Notes: generated by a model not told the origin, from the letters alone. Positions 50,274 through 59,423 are shown, counted from the first letter of the stretch. The stretch is 64,000 bases of DNA from Ga0077527 sp964486865 (GCA_964486865.1 CAZAOZ010000005.1:24747-88746), one strand, 5' to 3'. A program made the numbers and translations.

Positions 50274-51878
50274 ATGACGAAAAACACCATGACCCCTTTT
50301 GATTTCCAGTTCCCCTACACCTCGCAACGCATGCCGGTACTGGCGCGCAATGCCGTCGCCACTTCACAGCCGCTGGCGGCGCAAGCCGGCCTGCGCATGC
50401 TGTTGAAGGGCGGCAATGCCGTCGATGCCATACTCGCCACCGCGATTTCGCTGACCGTACTCGAGCCGACCAGCAACGGCATCGGCAGCGACGCCTTCTG
50501 CATATTGTGGGACGGCAAAAAACTGCACGGCCTCAATGCTTCCGGGCGCTCGCCCGCAGCCTGGACGCTGGATCGCTTCAAGGGCGCGCAGGCCATGACG
50601 CAGCGCGGCTGGGATTCGGTGACCGTGCCGGGCTGTGTGTCGGCGTGGGCGGAAATGTCGCAGAAGTTCGGCAAGCTGCCTTTCGCCGATCTGTTCGAAC
50701 CGGCCATCAAATATGCCAGCGACGGCTACATGGTGACGCCCACCATCGCCAGACTGTGGACCAACCAGGTGCCCGAACTGAAGAATCAGCCGGGTTTTGC
50801 CGAGGCCTTCATGCCGCATGGCCGGGCGCCGGCACCGGGGGAAAAATTCGCCTTCCCGGCGCAGGCCAAAACGCTGGCACGCATCGCCGAAACCAAGGGG
50901 GAAGCTTTTTACCGGGGTGATCTCGCCGAAAAAATCGTTGCCTGGGCCAAGCAACATGGCGGCGCCATGACGCTGGCCGATCTTGCCGGCCATACCAACG
51001 ACTGGGTGGAACCGATCGGCATCGATTATCGCGGCTATACGCTGCATGAAATCCCGCCCAACGGCCAGGGCATCGCCGCACTGATAGCGCTGGGCATCAT
51101 GGAAAATTTTGACATCGCGCAGTTTCCGGTCGATTCGCCGGACAGCCTGCACCTGCAGATCGAAGCCATGAAGCTCGCCTTTGCCGACATCAACGAGTAC
51201 GTATCCGATCCGGCGACCATGCGCATCAAACCCGCCGACATGCTCGACAAGGCGTATCTGAAAAAACGCGCGCAGCGCATCGACATGAAAAAAGCGCTGG
51301 ATCCGCAATTCGGCCAGCCGCCGGCCGGCGGCACCGTATATCTGACCGCGGCCGATGAGTCCGGCATGATGGTCTCGTACATCCAGTCGAACTTTGCCGG
51401 CTTCGGCTCGGGCGTGGTGGTTCCCGGCACCGGCATCAGCCTGCAGAATCGCGGCTATGGCTTCAACCTGAAAGCCGGTCACGCCAATGTCGTCGCGCCG
51501 CGCAAGCGCCCCTTTCATACCATCATCCCCGGCTTCCTGACCAAGGGTGGCAAACCGCTGATGAGTTTCGGCGTCATGGGCGGCTCGATGCAGGCGCAGG
51601 GCCACATGCAGGTGGTGTCGCGCATGGTTGATTACGGGCAAAACCCCCAGGCCGCGGCGGATGCGCCGCGCTGGCGCATCGATGCCGGCCTGAAAGTAGG
51701 CATGGAGCATGGCGTGCCCGCGGAAACGCTCGCTGCCCTGCGCGCCCGCGGCCACGACATGCCGCAGGCGGACCGCTGGTCCACGGACTTCGGCCGCGCC
51801 CAGCTCATATACAAGATGGAAGACGGCTACTTCGCCGCTTCCGAACGCCGCACCGACGGTCAGGCCGTCGGCTTCTGA
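50274..51878 (+). CDS. gamma-glutamyltransferase family protein
   Basis: 534 residues. The N-terminal half shows VATSQPLAAQAGLRMLLKGG and AVDAILATAISLTVLEPTSN, and the catalytic Thr354 lies in PPAGGTVYLTAADESGMMVS. The SGVVVPGTGISLQN and FGVMGGSMQAQGHMQV loops are GGT-typical. GGTs self-cleave before that Thr and transfer or hydrolyse gamma-glutamyl groups. No signal peptide is visible (MTKNTMTPFDFQFPYTSQRM), so the protein is probably cytoplasmic, like YwrD-type members. No good ribosome site precedes the ATG; ATG 50289 is an alternative. A 5-oxoprolinase at 4779 could complete gamma-glutamyl breakdown. Confidence 0.85.
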   Translation: MTKNTMTPFDFQFPYTSQRMPVLARNAVATSQPLAAQAGLRMLLKGGNAVDAILATAISLTVLEPTSNGIGSDAFCILWDGKKLHGLNASGRSPAAWTLDRFKGAQAMTQRGWDSVTVPGCVSAWAEMSQKFGKLPFADLFEPAIKYASDGYMVTPTIARLWTNQVPELKNQPGFAEAFMPHGRAPAPGEKFAFPAQAKTLARIAETKGEAFYRGDLAEKIVAWAKQHGGAMTLADLAGHTNDWVEPIGIDYRGYTLHEIPPNGQGIAALIALGIMENFDIAQFPVDSPDSLHLQIEAMKLAFADINEYVSDPATMRIKPADMLDKAYLKKRAQRIDMKKALDPQFGQPPAGGTVYLTAADESGMMVSYIQSNFAGFGSGVVVPGTGISLQNRGYGFNLKAGHANVVAPRKRPFHTIIPGFLTKGGKPLMSFGVMGGSMQAQGHMQVVSRMVDYGQNPQAAADAPRWRIDAGLKVGMEHGVPAETLAALRARGHDMPQADRWSTDFGRAQLIYKMEDGYFAASERRTDGQAVGF

Positions 51879-51910
51879 CCGGCCCTGCCGCGGCGCCGCG
51901 AAAATCCATC

Positions 51911-52435
51911 ATGAAATATTCCCTCGGTGTACGCAAAGTCATCTGCAAAGGCGACTGCTGGATCGCCCCCAACGCCACCATCATCGGCAGCGTGGTCATG
52001 GAGAACAATGCCAGCATCTGGTGGAACTGCGTGCTGCGCGGCGACAGCGACACCATCACCATCGGCGAGAATTCTCAGGTGCAGGACGGCTCGGTGCTGC
52101 ACGCCGATCCGGGCTTTCCGCTGACGCTGCACAAAAACGTCAGCGTCGGACACATGGCCATGCTGCACGGCTGCACCATCGGCGAAGGCAGCCTGGTGGG
52201 CATCGGCGCGGTCATACTCAACGGCGCCAGAATCGGCAAAAACTGCCTGATCGGCGCCCGCGCCTTCATCGGCGAAGGCAAGGAAATTCCCGACGGCTCG
52301 ATGGTGCTGGGCATGCCGGGCAAGGTGGTACGCCAGTTGTCGCCCGAAGAAATCGTGCGCATCAACGCCATCGCCGATCACTATGTGCAGAATTCGCAAC
52401 GCTACCGCAAAGAACTGAAAACCGACGAATCCTGA
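51911..52435 (+). CDS. gamma-carbonic anhydrase/left-handed beta-helix family protein
   Basis: 174 residues with left-handed beta-helix hexapeptide repeats (WIAPNATIIGSVVMENNASI, SLVGIGAVILNGARIGKNCL). Metal-site residues in VLHADPGFPLTLHKNVSVGH and MAMLHGCTIG fit the three histidines of gamma-class carbonic anhydrase family proteins. The exact activity (carbonic anhydrase or an acyl-transfer relative such as YrdA/PaaY) is uncertain. It follows the gamma-glutamyltransferase gene by 32 bases and precedes a small unknown gene by 19 bases, so an operon is likely. Confidence 0.85.
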   Translation: MKYSLGVRKVICKGDCWIAPNATIIGSVVMENNASIWWNCVLRGDSDTITIGENSQVQDGSVLHADPGFPLTLHKNVSVGHMAMLHGCTIGEGSLVGIGAVILNGARIGKNCLIGARAFIGEGKEIPDGSMVLGMPGKVVRQLSPEEIVRINAIADHYVQNSQRYRKELKTDES

Positions 52436-52454
52436 AGCGGGCGCTGGAGGGCAG

Positions 52455-52685
52455 ATGTCAGGCATGACCAAATTCGGCTTCAGGATCAGGACCCGCGGCG
52501 GCATGACCGTCGAGAATCTGGTGATCCAGGCGCACGCCCGTGACGAAGCCGAGACAAAAATCCGCCAGATTTACCACCACTGCGAGATTCTGGAATGCAC
52601 CGAACTTGCGCAAGAAAAGCGCAGCGACGGGCTGGATCTCGAAGGCGTGATTTCGCTGATCAGCAAGCAGGGCGACGGCCGCTGA
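52455..52685 (+). CDS. small conserved hypothetical protein (76 aa)
   Basis: 76 residues, MSGMTKFGFRIRTRGGMTVE, soluble, with a helical middle and an acidic end. A good GGAGGGCAG ribosome site precedes the ATG at a suitable distance. It lies 19 bases after the carbonic-anhydrase-family gene and is convergent with the ParA-like gene. I cannot assign a family; the layout (short beta strands then a helix RDEAETKIRQIYHHCEILEC) suggests a small alpha/beta regulatory or binding domain. Confidence 0.55.
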   Translation: MSGMTKFGFRIRTRGGMTVENLVIQAHARDEAETKIRQIYHHCEILECTELAQEKRSDGLDLEGVISLISKQGDGR

Positions 52686-52711
52686 CTGCCGTAATGCGCG
52701 GCAGCGCTGTT

Positions 52712-53617
52712 TCAGTTACCGCCGCCGATGCGCCGTCCATGCACCAGGCGCAATCCGGACACCGCGTTGCGCCGCACCACGGCTTCACGTTCCGCAGCCA
52801 GCGCCGTCCGCGCGCCCGGCGGCACGGTGCGCACCGCCGGCAACGCCACTGCTGAGTCTGCGCTGAGAAACCCGCTGGCCGTCAACTCCTGCAGCAGATC
52901 CGCGTAATGCCGCGCGCCGCGGCTTGCCGGCGCGTGCTCGAAGACGTCCTGGTTGCATGCGGGGCTCTCGGCGAGACTGACGTTCTCGGCAATGCGCGTT
53001 TCGCAGACTTCCGCGCCATAGCGTTCGCGCAACTGCCGCTCAATGTCCACCGACATGCTGCGCCGGGCGTCATAACGCGTGATCAGATAGCGCCGCGGCA
53101 CCCGCCGCTTCAGCACATGCTCCAGCGCCTTCAGCGTACGCTCCATCTGCAGCGCGCCCCGCAGCGCCAGATAATCGGTGGAGATCGGGATGATCACCCC
53201 GTCTGCCGCAAACACGCTGCTCAGCGACAGCACGCCCAGCATCGGGCACACATCCATCAGCACCGTGCGCTGCGGCGCTTCACGGTCGAGCGCCGCTGCC
53301 AGCCGGCTGAGCACTGCGGGGCCCTTGCCGAACTGGGTGTCGATTTTCGACAATTCAATGTGCGACGGCACCAGCGTCCAGCCGTTGCGCGTCGCCAGCA
53401 TCAGCGACGCGAGCGGCGTGCTGTGCGCATACAAGCCGTACAGGCTGGCATCGGCGCGCGGCACCGCGACTCCGCACACACTGGTCAGGTGCGCCTGCGG
53501 ATCGAGATCGATGACCAGCGGATCCGCACCACGCCGCGTCAGCAGTCCGGCAAGATTCAGCGTCGTCGTCGTTTTACCGACGCCGCCCTTCTGATTGAAT
53601 ACGGCAATGCGCGCCAT
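52712..53617 (-). CDS. ParA-family ATPase
   Basis: 301 residues. The deviant Walker A is VFNQKGGVGKTTTTLNLAGL near the N-terminus, then LVIDLDPQAHLTSVCGV (Walker A'), and VLMDVCPMLGVLSLSSVFAA (Walker B, with Cys in place of the usual Pro/Asp neighbour). The C-terminal 60 residues are Ala/Arg-rich and non-family. ParA proteins position DNA or protein cargo on the nucleoid. No parB or centromere-like repeat array is next to it, so it may be an orphan ParA (MipZ/PpfA/chemotaxis type). The start follows GGGGGG. Confidence 0.85.
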   Translation of the reverse strand: MARIAVFNQKGGVGKTTTTLNLAGLLTRRGADPLVIDLDPQAHLTSVCGVAVPRADASLYGLYAHSTPLASLMLATRNGWTLVPSHIELSKIDTQFGKGPAVLSRLAAALDREAPQRTVLMDVCPMLGVLSLSSVFAADGVIIPISTDYLALRGALQMERTLKALEHVLKRRVPRRYLITRYDARRSMSVDIERQLRERYGAEVCETRIAENVSLAESPACNQDVFEHAPASRGARHYADLLQELTASGFLSADSAVALPAVRTVPPGARTALAAEREAVVRRNAVSGLRLVHGRRIGGGN

Positions 53618-53977
53618 GGTGCCCCCCCGTGCCGGCCGGACCGGATTTGGTCAGGCCGAGTCGGTCATTTTGCTCTGAAAATCAGCAGGTTGGCAACTGT
53701 TCTTGACATCAGGTGGGAGCGATTGCACCCAACCCGTTGCCGCCCATGGAGGATGTCGTACCAGCAACTGTGCAAAAAATCCGCAGAAACAGCACTGCAA
53801 ATGGCTGGCACAACACACTCGGGTCATCAGAAATTCACTGAAAATTCACTCAAATAAACAAGGATGTGCCGCATCGGTCGTCGATTTGCCCTCACCTCTT
53901 GCGCTCTTGGCAACGCCCGTGAAGTTCGTATATCCTGCCAGACAAGTATCCCCGCCGGACAAATAAAGGAAAATTCA
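53618..53977. other. 360-base gene-free region with a promoter candidate
   Basis: The region between the ParA-like gene and the small membrane protein holds a direct repeat of AAAATTCACT around 53830-53850 and a -35-like TTGACA at 53702 without a matching -10 box. A better candidate, TTGGCA (53907) and TATATC (53929), is listed separately. I see no credible gene in the rest. Confidence 0.4.
53907..53934 (+). promoter_or_regulatory. candidate sigma-70 promoter of the small membrane protein
   Basis: TTGGCA (53907-53912) and TATATC (53929-53934) are 16 bases apart and 44 bases upstream of the ATG at 53978. An AAAGGA ribosome site follows at the right spacing. The match is moderate, so this is a prediction. 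Confidence 0.45.
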
Positions 53978-54118
53978 ATGGCGTTCTATGCTTTTTACGG
54001 TATCGCAATCGTCGTGCTGATCCTGCATTTCACCGGCTGGCTGAAACGCAACCGGCTCGACTGGATGGTGCTCGTAGTCGCCGCCGCGGTGTTCCCCGTC
54101 GTCATTTTCCTGCGTTAG
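53978..54118 (+). CDS. small membrane protein (46 aa)
   Basis: A 46-residue product, MAFYAFYGIAIVVLILHFTG, then a basic loop (WLKRNRLDW) and a second hydrophobic segment ending in LR. Two membrane helices are likely. An AAAGGA ribosome site lies at suitable spacing, and the open frame upstream (from 53864) is not convincing. No family is known to me. It is convergent with the TSUP gene cluster. Confidence 0.5.
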   Translation: MAFYAFYGIAIVVLILHFTGWLKRNRLDWMVLVVAAAVFPVVIFLR

Positions 54119-54149
54119 CCTGCACACCCGCTTCATCTGACACTTCGTT

Positions 54150-54893
54150 TCATTTCGCCAGCAGGCTGACGCCTCCGGCGAGCAGCAATACGGCGAGTAT
54201 TTTCGAGAATGCCTCGTTGCTGATTTTGTTGGCCAGTTTTTCGCCGACCACCGTTCCTGCCCATATCAGCGGCAGCATGGCCGCAAACAGCAACAGCGTC
54301 GCCATGTCGTAAAAACCCGCCCAGGCATAGCCGCCGATACGCGCGATCATTTCCACGAACCACAGCGCGGCGACGGTCGCCCGGAATGCCGTATGGCCGA
54401 TGCCGCGGGCATGGATGTAAATCACCACCAGCGTGCCCCCGCCGCCGCCGAACAGCGTATCGAAAAAGCTGCCAAAAAACCCCACGGGCACGGCCCAGCG
54501 CTGTGAACAGCGGATTTGCGGCAAACCCAGCACGCTGACGACCAGCATGTAACTCGCGTAGAGCACCAGAAACAAGCCGAGCATCAACACCAGCACGCGG
54601 TTGTCGAGGCTGGCAAACAGCCACAGCCCGACCAGCGCGCCGATGATGGTCGGCGGCACCAGCAACTTCAATTCGGACCAGACCACTTCCCGGCGGTCGC
54701 GGATCACCAGCACGATAAAAAGCACAAAAACCAGCAGGCTGCACAAGGGCACTGCGAGCTGCAGCGGGATCACGAACGCCAGCAACGGTACGGCAATCAT
54801 GCCGGCGCCGAATCCCGACATGCCGCGCACCACGAACGCGAAGAACAGCACCGCGGCGATCCATCCCAGCTGGAACAGGGTCAGTCCGGCCAT
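54150..54893 (-). CDS. TSUP-family (TauE/SafE) permease, copy 1
   Basis: 247 residues, seven to eight membrane helices. The TSUP pattern is clear in the first half (VVRGMSGFGAGMIAVPLLAF) and the second (VGFFGSFFDTLFGGGGGTLV). Members export sulfite, sulfonates or organic acids. The paralogue directly upstream (54898) suggests duplication. It is the last gene of the leftward run of two TSUP and three MFS genes. The ATG at 54893 lies 4 bases after the stop of copy 2. Confidence 0.85.
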   Translation of the reverse strand: MAGLTLFQLGWIAAVLFFAFVVRGMSGFGAGMIAVPLLAFVIPLQLAVPLCSLLVFVLFIVLVIRDRREVVWSELKLLVPPTIIGALVGLWLFASLDNRVLVLMLGLFLVLYASYMLVVSVLGLPQIRCSQRWAVPVGFFGSFFDTLFGGGGGTLVVIYIHARGIGHTAFRATVAALWFVEMIARIGGYAWAGFYDMATLLLFAAMLPLIWAGTVVGEKLANKISNEAFSKILAVLLLAGGVSLLAK

Positions 54894-54897
54894 GGCA

Positions 54898-55644
54898 TCA
54901 CTTGAAAATCAGCGCCGCGCCGCTCGCCAGCAGCACCACGCCAATCGCACGGCTGAACAACGCCTGGTCGAAGCGGCGCACGATTTTTGCGCCCAGCACC
55001 GATCCGGCCACCATCATGGGCAACGCCGCCGCCAGCAGCAGCAGCGTGCCGCTGTCGTACAGTCCTAGCGTCACGTAGCCCGCAACCCGCGCCAGCCCCT
55101 GCAGCAGCATGACCGTGGTAATGGTCATCCGGAAGGCGTCCCTGCCCAGATCCACGGCATTCAGATAGATCACATACAGCGGCCCTGCCGCGCCGCCGAA
55201 CAGCGAGCCGACAATACCGGCCGCGATACTCGTCACGCCCGCCACCGCGAGCCGCCAGCGCGGCGCGATGGCCGGCATGCGGTTGGCGAACACCATCACA
55301 TAAAGCGCATAAATCACGACAAATGCGCCCAGCGCCCGCGCCAGCGGCTGCGGGTCCAGCAGGGTCAGCAGGTAGAGTCCGGCGAGCACTCCCAGCAAAC
55401 TGCCGGGCAGAATGCGCCAGATTTCCTTCCAGACGATCTTCCGCCAGTCGAGCATGCCCTGCCCGATGGACGAGAGCATGTTGAGTATGGTGACCACCGC
55501 CACCGTCACCTGCACCGGAAATACCAGCGCCAGCAACGGCACGGCGACCGCTCCGCCGCCAAAACCGGCGCCGCCGCGCACGGCGAATGCAACCAACACC
55601 ACCAGCGCGCAAAAAAGAATCTGCGGATAACCCAGGGCTTCCAT
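54898..55644 (-). CDS. TSUP-family (TauE/SafE) permease, copy 2
   Basis: 248 residues with the same layout as copy 1: AVRGGAGFGGGAVAVPLLAL in the first half and IVGSLFGGAAGPLYVIYLNA in the second. Similarity at equivalent helices suggests a paralogous pair. The substrate is unknown. The start at 55644 overlaps the stop codon of the MFS gene upstream by one base, giving coupling. The open frame upstream runs antisense to nothing useful and was rejected. Confidence 0.85.
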   Translation of the reverse strand: MEALGYPQILFCALVVLVAFAVRGGAGFGGGAVAVPLLALVFPVQVTVAVVTILNMLSSIGQGMLDWRKIVWKEIWRILPGSLLGVLAGLYLLTLLDPQPLARALGAFVVIYALYVMVFANRMPAIAPRWRLAVAGVTSIAAGIVGSLFGGAAGPLYVIYLNAVDLGRDAFRMTITTVMLLQGLARVAGYVTLGLYDSGTLLLLAAALPMMVAGSVLGAKIVRRFDQALFSRAIGVVLLASGAALIFK

Positions 55645-56855
55645 TAAATGTCCTCGCGCAATGCGCGCCGTCCGGCATGCAGGGCCAGCAAGGTCATCGC
55701 CGCCACCGCAGTCATCGCGCCATAAGTCCAGGCATAGCTGCCGATCCACTGGTAGCCCAGCGTAAAGGCCGTCGGCCCGACGAGTATGCCGGCAAAATTC
55801 CACACCATCGCGCCACCGGTCACCGCGCTGACCTGGCCCGGCGGACTGCGCCGCGCAACCTCGGCCGTGTAGAGGCCGTTCCAGCCGATCGCCGTGGCAC
55901 CGAACACGGCGAACAGCAAGGTGGTCAGTGCCACCGGCCAGCCCGGCTGCAGAAACGCAATGAGCACGCAGCAGACCAGCGTGCCGGCCGTCAGGTATTG
56001 CAGCATGCGCAGGCTGTTGCCGGTGCGGTCGGCCAGCCAGCCCCACGCGATGCGGCCGAGCACGCCGGCAATCTGCGCCACCGACAGCATCAGCCCGGCT
56101 TCGATCAGCGTATAACCACCCTCCCCGACCAGCATGACCACCGTGAACGTGCTGACGCAGAGCTGTATGAAGGCAAGACAGAACGCCGCCACGCCCAGCC
56201 AGCGCAACGCCGGCATCCGCCACACCAGCCGCACGCCCTCGAACATGCGGAACCGCACCGGCAAATCGGCGCGCCGGTCGTCATCCCATGCCGCGCGCAC
56301 CGGCTGCATCGCCAGCAGCGTAGCCAGCGCCGATGCCACGACCAGCGCGAGCGCCCACCGCCAGCCCCAGGTCAGCGTCACCGCAGGCGCGATCAGCGCC
56401 ATCAGCGCCCATGCCAGCGGCACGCCGGTCTGCTTCAGCGAAAAAATGAAATTGCGATGCTGCGGCGGACTGAAGCGCAACAGCAGGTGTGCCGCCGCCG
56501 GCAGATTGATGCTCATCGAAAGGCCGATGAATACCGAAGCCACCGCCAGTGCCGCGATGCCGGAATGAAGCCCGATGGTCATGCCGATGACGCAGCAGAT
56601 CAGGCCAATCTGCGTGGTGCGGCAGCCGCCATAACGCGCGACCAGTCCGGTCAGCAGCATCGAGCCGAGCATCGCCGCGCCGTAGATCAGGCTCATCTGG
56701 TAGCCGACCATCGATGCTTCCACATTCAGCGTGCGCGCCAGCTCCGGCGCAATCACCGGAAACACCGCGGCACCCATGGCGCTTGCCACCTGCGCCGCGG
56801 TGGTTGCCGCGACGACTGCCGCCACCGTTGCCGGCGCATGCACGGCAGTGCTCAT
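55644..56855 (-). CDS. MFS transporter, first of three paralogues
   Basis: 403 residues, 12 helices. Motifs include VEASMVGYQMSLIYGAAMLG and QHRNFIFSLKQTGVPLAWAL, the latter repeated in both neighbours. It has a WGWLADRTGNSLRML second-half loop motif. Substrate is unknown; the three paralogues share the KQTGVP sequence so may carry related compounds. The ATG at 56855 overlaps the upstream gene's stop by 4 bases (ATGA), and its own stop overlaps the TSUP start by one base. Confidence 0.85.
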   Translation of the reverse strand: MSTAVHAPATVAAVVAATTAAQVASAMGAAVFPVIAPELARTLNVEASMVGYQMSLIYGAAMLGSMLLTGLVARYGGCRTTQIGLICCVIGMTIGLHSGIAALAVASVFIGLSMSINLPAAAHLLLRFSPPQHRNFIFSLKQTGVPLAWALMALIAPAVTLTWGWRWALALVVASALATLLAMQPVRAAWDDDRRADLPVRFRMFEGVRLVWRMPALRWLGVAAFCLAFIQLCVSTFTVVMLVGEGGYTLIEAGLMLSVAQIAGVLGRIAWGWLADRTGNSLRMLQYLTAGTLVCCVLIAFLQPGWPVALTTLLFAVFGATAIGWNGLYTAEVARRSPPGQVSAVTGGAMVWNFAGILVGPTAFTLGYQWIGSYAWTYGAMTAVAAMTLLALHAGRRALREDI

Positions 56856-58093
56856 GCGGAGCGCTCGGCTCGCGCCGCGATGACCGCACCGGCGGCGCCC
56901 GCCAGCGCGATGATCGCCAGTGCGCCGAAGGTGGCGGTGTAGCTGCCGATCCACTGATACGCGGCGGCAAAGGTCGAGGGACCCACCAGTATCCCGCCAA
57001 ACACCCAGACCATCATGCCGCCGGTCGCCACGCTGACCATGCCCGGTGGACTCAGCCGAGCGAACTGTGCATGCATGACCCCGTTCCAGCCATACCCGGC
57101 AATACCGAACACGATATAGAACAGCGCCAGCGCGGCGATCGGCCAGCTGCCCGAGACAAACATCGTCACCACGCAGCACGCCGCGACTACCAGGCTGGTC
57201 ACGACCAGCACGCCCAGCGCGTGGCCGCTGCGATCAGCGATCCAGCCGAACACCAGGCGGCCGCACATCCCGGCGATCTGCACCAGCGACAGCATCACGC
57301 CGGCGGCCACCAGGCTGTACTGCGCTTCCTGCACCAGCAGATTGACCGTGAAAGTGCCGAGACAGAGTTGCGCAAACGAAAAAAAACAGGCGCCCATCGC
57401 CAGATAACGCAAGGTGGGATAACGCCACAGCACCGCCACGCCGGTCAGCAGATTGGTTTGTGCCGCGGCCTGCGGATCGCGGTCGTCATCCCAGTGGCGG
57501 CGGTAACGCGCCAGCCACAGGGCGCCCGCCACCGAATAGACCAATACCACCATCAGCGGAACACGCCAGCCATAATGCACAGTCAGCACCGGTGCCACCA
57601 GCGCAATGGTCGCCCAGCCCAGCGGCACGCCGGTCTGCTTGATCGAGAACACCAGATTGCGGTGCTGCGGCGGGCCGAAACGGAACAGCAGATGCGCAGC
57701 GCCGGCAGCCGCCAGCGCATTGCTCGCGCCTATGAAAATCGCCGCGAGCGGCATTAGATAAAGATTTCCGGCCAGTCCCGCCGCCATGCCCGCGGCACTC
57801 AGCCACAGCGCCCATTGCATGGCCTGGCAGGCGCCCCAGCGCAAAACAATATTGCCCACCATGCTCGATGCCACCATCGCGGCGCCGAACAAGATGCTGA
57901 TCTGGTAACCGACCATGGAAGCATCGACGCCGAGCATTTTGGCCAGATGCGGCGCGATGACCGGGAAAATGGCGATACCCATTGCCGAGGCAATCTGTGC
58001 CGCCATGGCGGCGAGCACCACCACGACCAGCGTGGGCGCGGCGCTGTTGCTGCTGTTAACGCGTAGCTTCTCCGCGCCATCAACATTATTCAT
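56852..58093 (-). CDS. MFS transporter, second of three paralogues
   Basis: 413 residues. VDASMVGYQISILFGAAMVA and QHRNLVFSIKQTGVPLGWAT align with the first paralogue, as does VFGWIADRSGHALGVLVVTS. I chose the ATG at 58093; a GTG at 58123 would overlap the previous gene by 23 bases. No strong ribosome site is seen for either. It is coupled to the next MFS gene by an ATGA overlap. Confidence 0.85.
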   Translation of the reverse strand: MNNVDGAEKLRVNSSNSAAPTLVVVVLAAMAAQIASAMGIAIFPVIAPHLAKMLGVDASMVGYQISILFGAAMVASSMVGNIVLRWGACQAMQWALWLSAAGMAAGLAGNLYLMPLAAIFIGASNALAAAGAAHLLFRFGPPQHRNLVFSIKQTGVPLGWATIALVAPVLTVHYGWRVPLMVVLVYSVAGALWLARYRRHWDDDRDPQAAAQTNLLTGVAVLWRYPTLRYLAMGACFFSFAQLCLGTFTVNLLVQEAQYSLVAAGVMLSLVQIAGMCGRLVFGWIADRSGHALGVLVVTSLVVAACCVVTMFVSGSWPIAALALFYIVFGIAGYGWNGVMHAQFARLSPPGMVSVATGGMMVWVFGGILVGPSTFAAAYQWIGSYTATFGALAIIALAGAAGAVIAARAERSA

Positions 58094-58100
58094 AAGTGGA

Positions 58101-59315
58101 TTATCCGTGCCGCCGTGCAGCACGTTGCGCCAGCAGCAGCAATCCGAACGCCATCACCGCGGCAGCCACCACCAGCAGGAACGTTTTGCTGTAACTGCCG
58201 ATGCCGCCGTACGCCGCCGCAAACGCAGCGGGCCCGACGAACACGCCGGCGAACACAAAAAAAGTCGTGCCGCCCGCGACCATGCTGGCCATCCCGGGCG
58301 GACTGAGCCGCGCCGCTTCCGCGTGAAAGACCCCGTTCCATCCCACCGCCGCTGCGCCGATTATAAAAAACATCAAATAAATCAATGACTTATTCCATGA
58401 CGGATCAAATAATACCAGAGCCAGCAGCGCAGCGATGGTGATCACGCAAATAATCATCAGCACCGCCAGGCTGCTGCCCATCCGGTCCGCCAGCCAGCCC
58501 CAGCAGATGCGCGCTGATGAACCGCCGACCTGGATCAGCGACAGCATGATTCCCGCTTCCACCAGTCCGAACGTGCCTTCAGCGACCAGATAGATCACCG
58601 TAAAACTCAGCACACAGCGCTGGATGGCGGAGAAAATCATTGCCACCAGCGAAATCCAGCGCAGCGACTGGTCGCGCCATACCAGTGGCACGCCGCCGAA
58701 CGCCGCCTTGCGGCTGCCATCCTGATCCTGCGCGCGGCGGTCGGAATCCCATTGCATGCGATAACGCTGCACGACCAGCAGCACCACGACAATCATCACC
58801 CCCACCATCACCAGCGACCAGCGATAGCCGGCATACACCGCGATCGCCGGCGCGGTCAGTCCGGTAATGACGCCGCCGACGGGCACACCGGTCTGCTTGA
58901 TCGAGAACATGAGGTTGCGCCGGGCCGGCGGCGTGTAGGCGACCAGCATGTGGGCCGCGGCGGGATTGATCAGCCCCATGCCGATGCCGACGAATACCGA
59001 ACCCAGCGCAATCGCCGCGACATGCGGAAACGCAAACAACACCATGCCCGCGCCGCAGCACAGCATGACCAGTTGCGTAGTACGCGCCGCGCCGAAGCGC
59101 AACACGGCATTGCCGCCGAACATGGTCGCCAGCGTCGCCACGCCGAAAGTCAGGCTGACCTGATAGCCGATCAAAATCGGGCTGACGCCGAGGGATTCGG
59201 CGAGTTTTGGCGCAATCGTCGGCAACAGGATGTTGGACATCGCCACCAGCATCTGCGCCACGGTGGCAACGGCAACGACAAACCAGGGGCCGGGCATGGC
59301 AACCGCGTGATTCAC
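58101..59315 (-). CDS. MFS transporter, third of three paralogues
   Basis: 404 residues. The helix 1-2 region is VSPILIGYQVSLTFGVATLA, and RRNLMFSIKQTGVPVGGVIT matches the paralogues. WGWLADRMGSSLAVLMIICV is the second-half loop. The start codon is GTG at 59315; an ATG six codons in (59297) is an alternative. An AT-rich patch at about 58370-58425 is unlike the rest of the gene. It is the first gene of the leftward run and faces the divergent MDR gene, with a palindromic operator candidate between them. Confidence 0.85.
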   Translation of the reverse strand: MNHAVAMPGPWFVVAVATVAQMLVAMSNILLPTIAPKLAESLGVSPILIGYQVSLTFGVATLATMFGGNAVLRFGAARTTQLVMLCCGAGMVLFAFPHVAAIALGSVFVGIGMGLINPAAAHMLVAYTPPARRNLMFSIKQTGVPVGGVITGLTAPAIAVYAGYRWSLVMVGVMIVVVLLVVQRYRMQWDSDRRAQDQDGSRKAAFGGVPLVWRDQSLRWISLVAMIFSAIQRCVLSFTVIYLVAEGTFGLVEAGIMLSLIQVGGSSARICWGWLADRMGSSLAVLMIICVITIAALLALVLFDPSWNKSLIYLMFFIIGAAAVGWNGVFHAEAARLSPPGMASMVAGGTTFFVFAGVFVGPAAFAAAYGGIGSYSKTFLLVVAAAVMAFGLLLLAQRAARRHG

Positions 59316-59423
59316 TGATCAATTTTCCGTGTGTACCGATGCACTGCGGGAAACGCCGCGGGAAGATCTCCGATTGTCTGCACTGCCGCCGGGCGACGCA
59401 AGACACGCTTTCACCATGCGGGC

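Noticed and set aside
53702..53725. TTGACA as a promoter for the small membrane protein
   Set aside because: No acceptable -10 box at 16-18 bases; TTGGCA/TATATC further downstream fits better.
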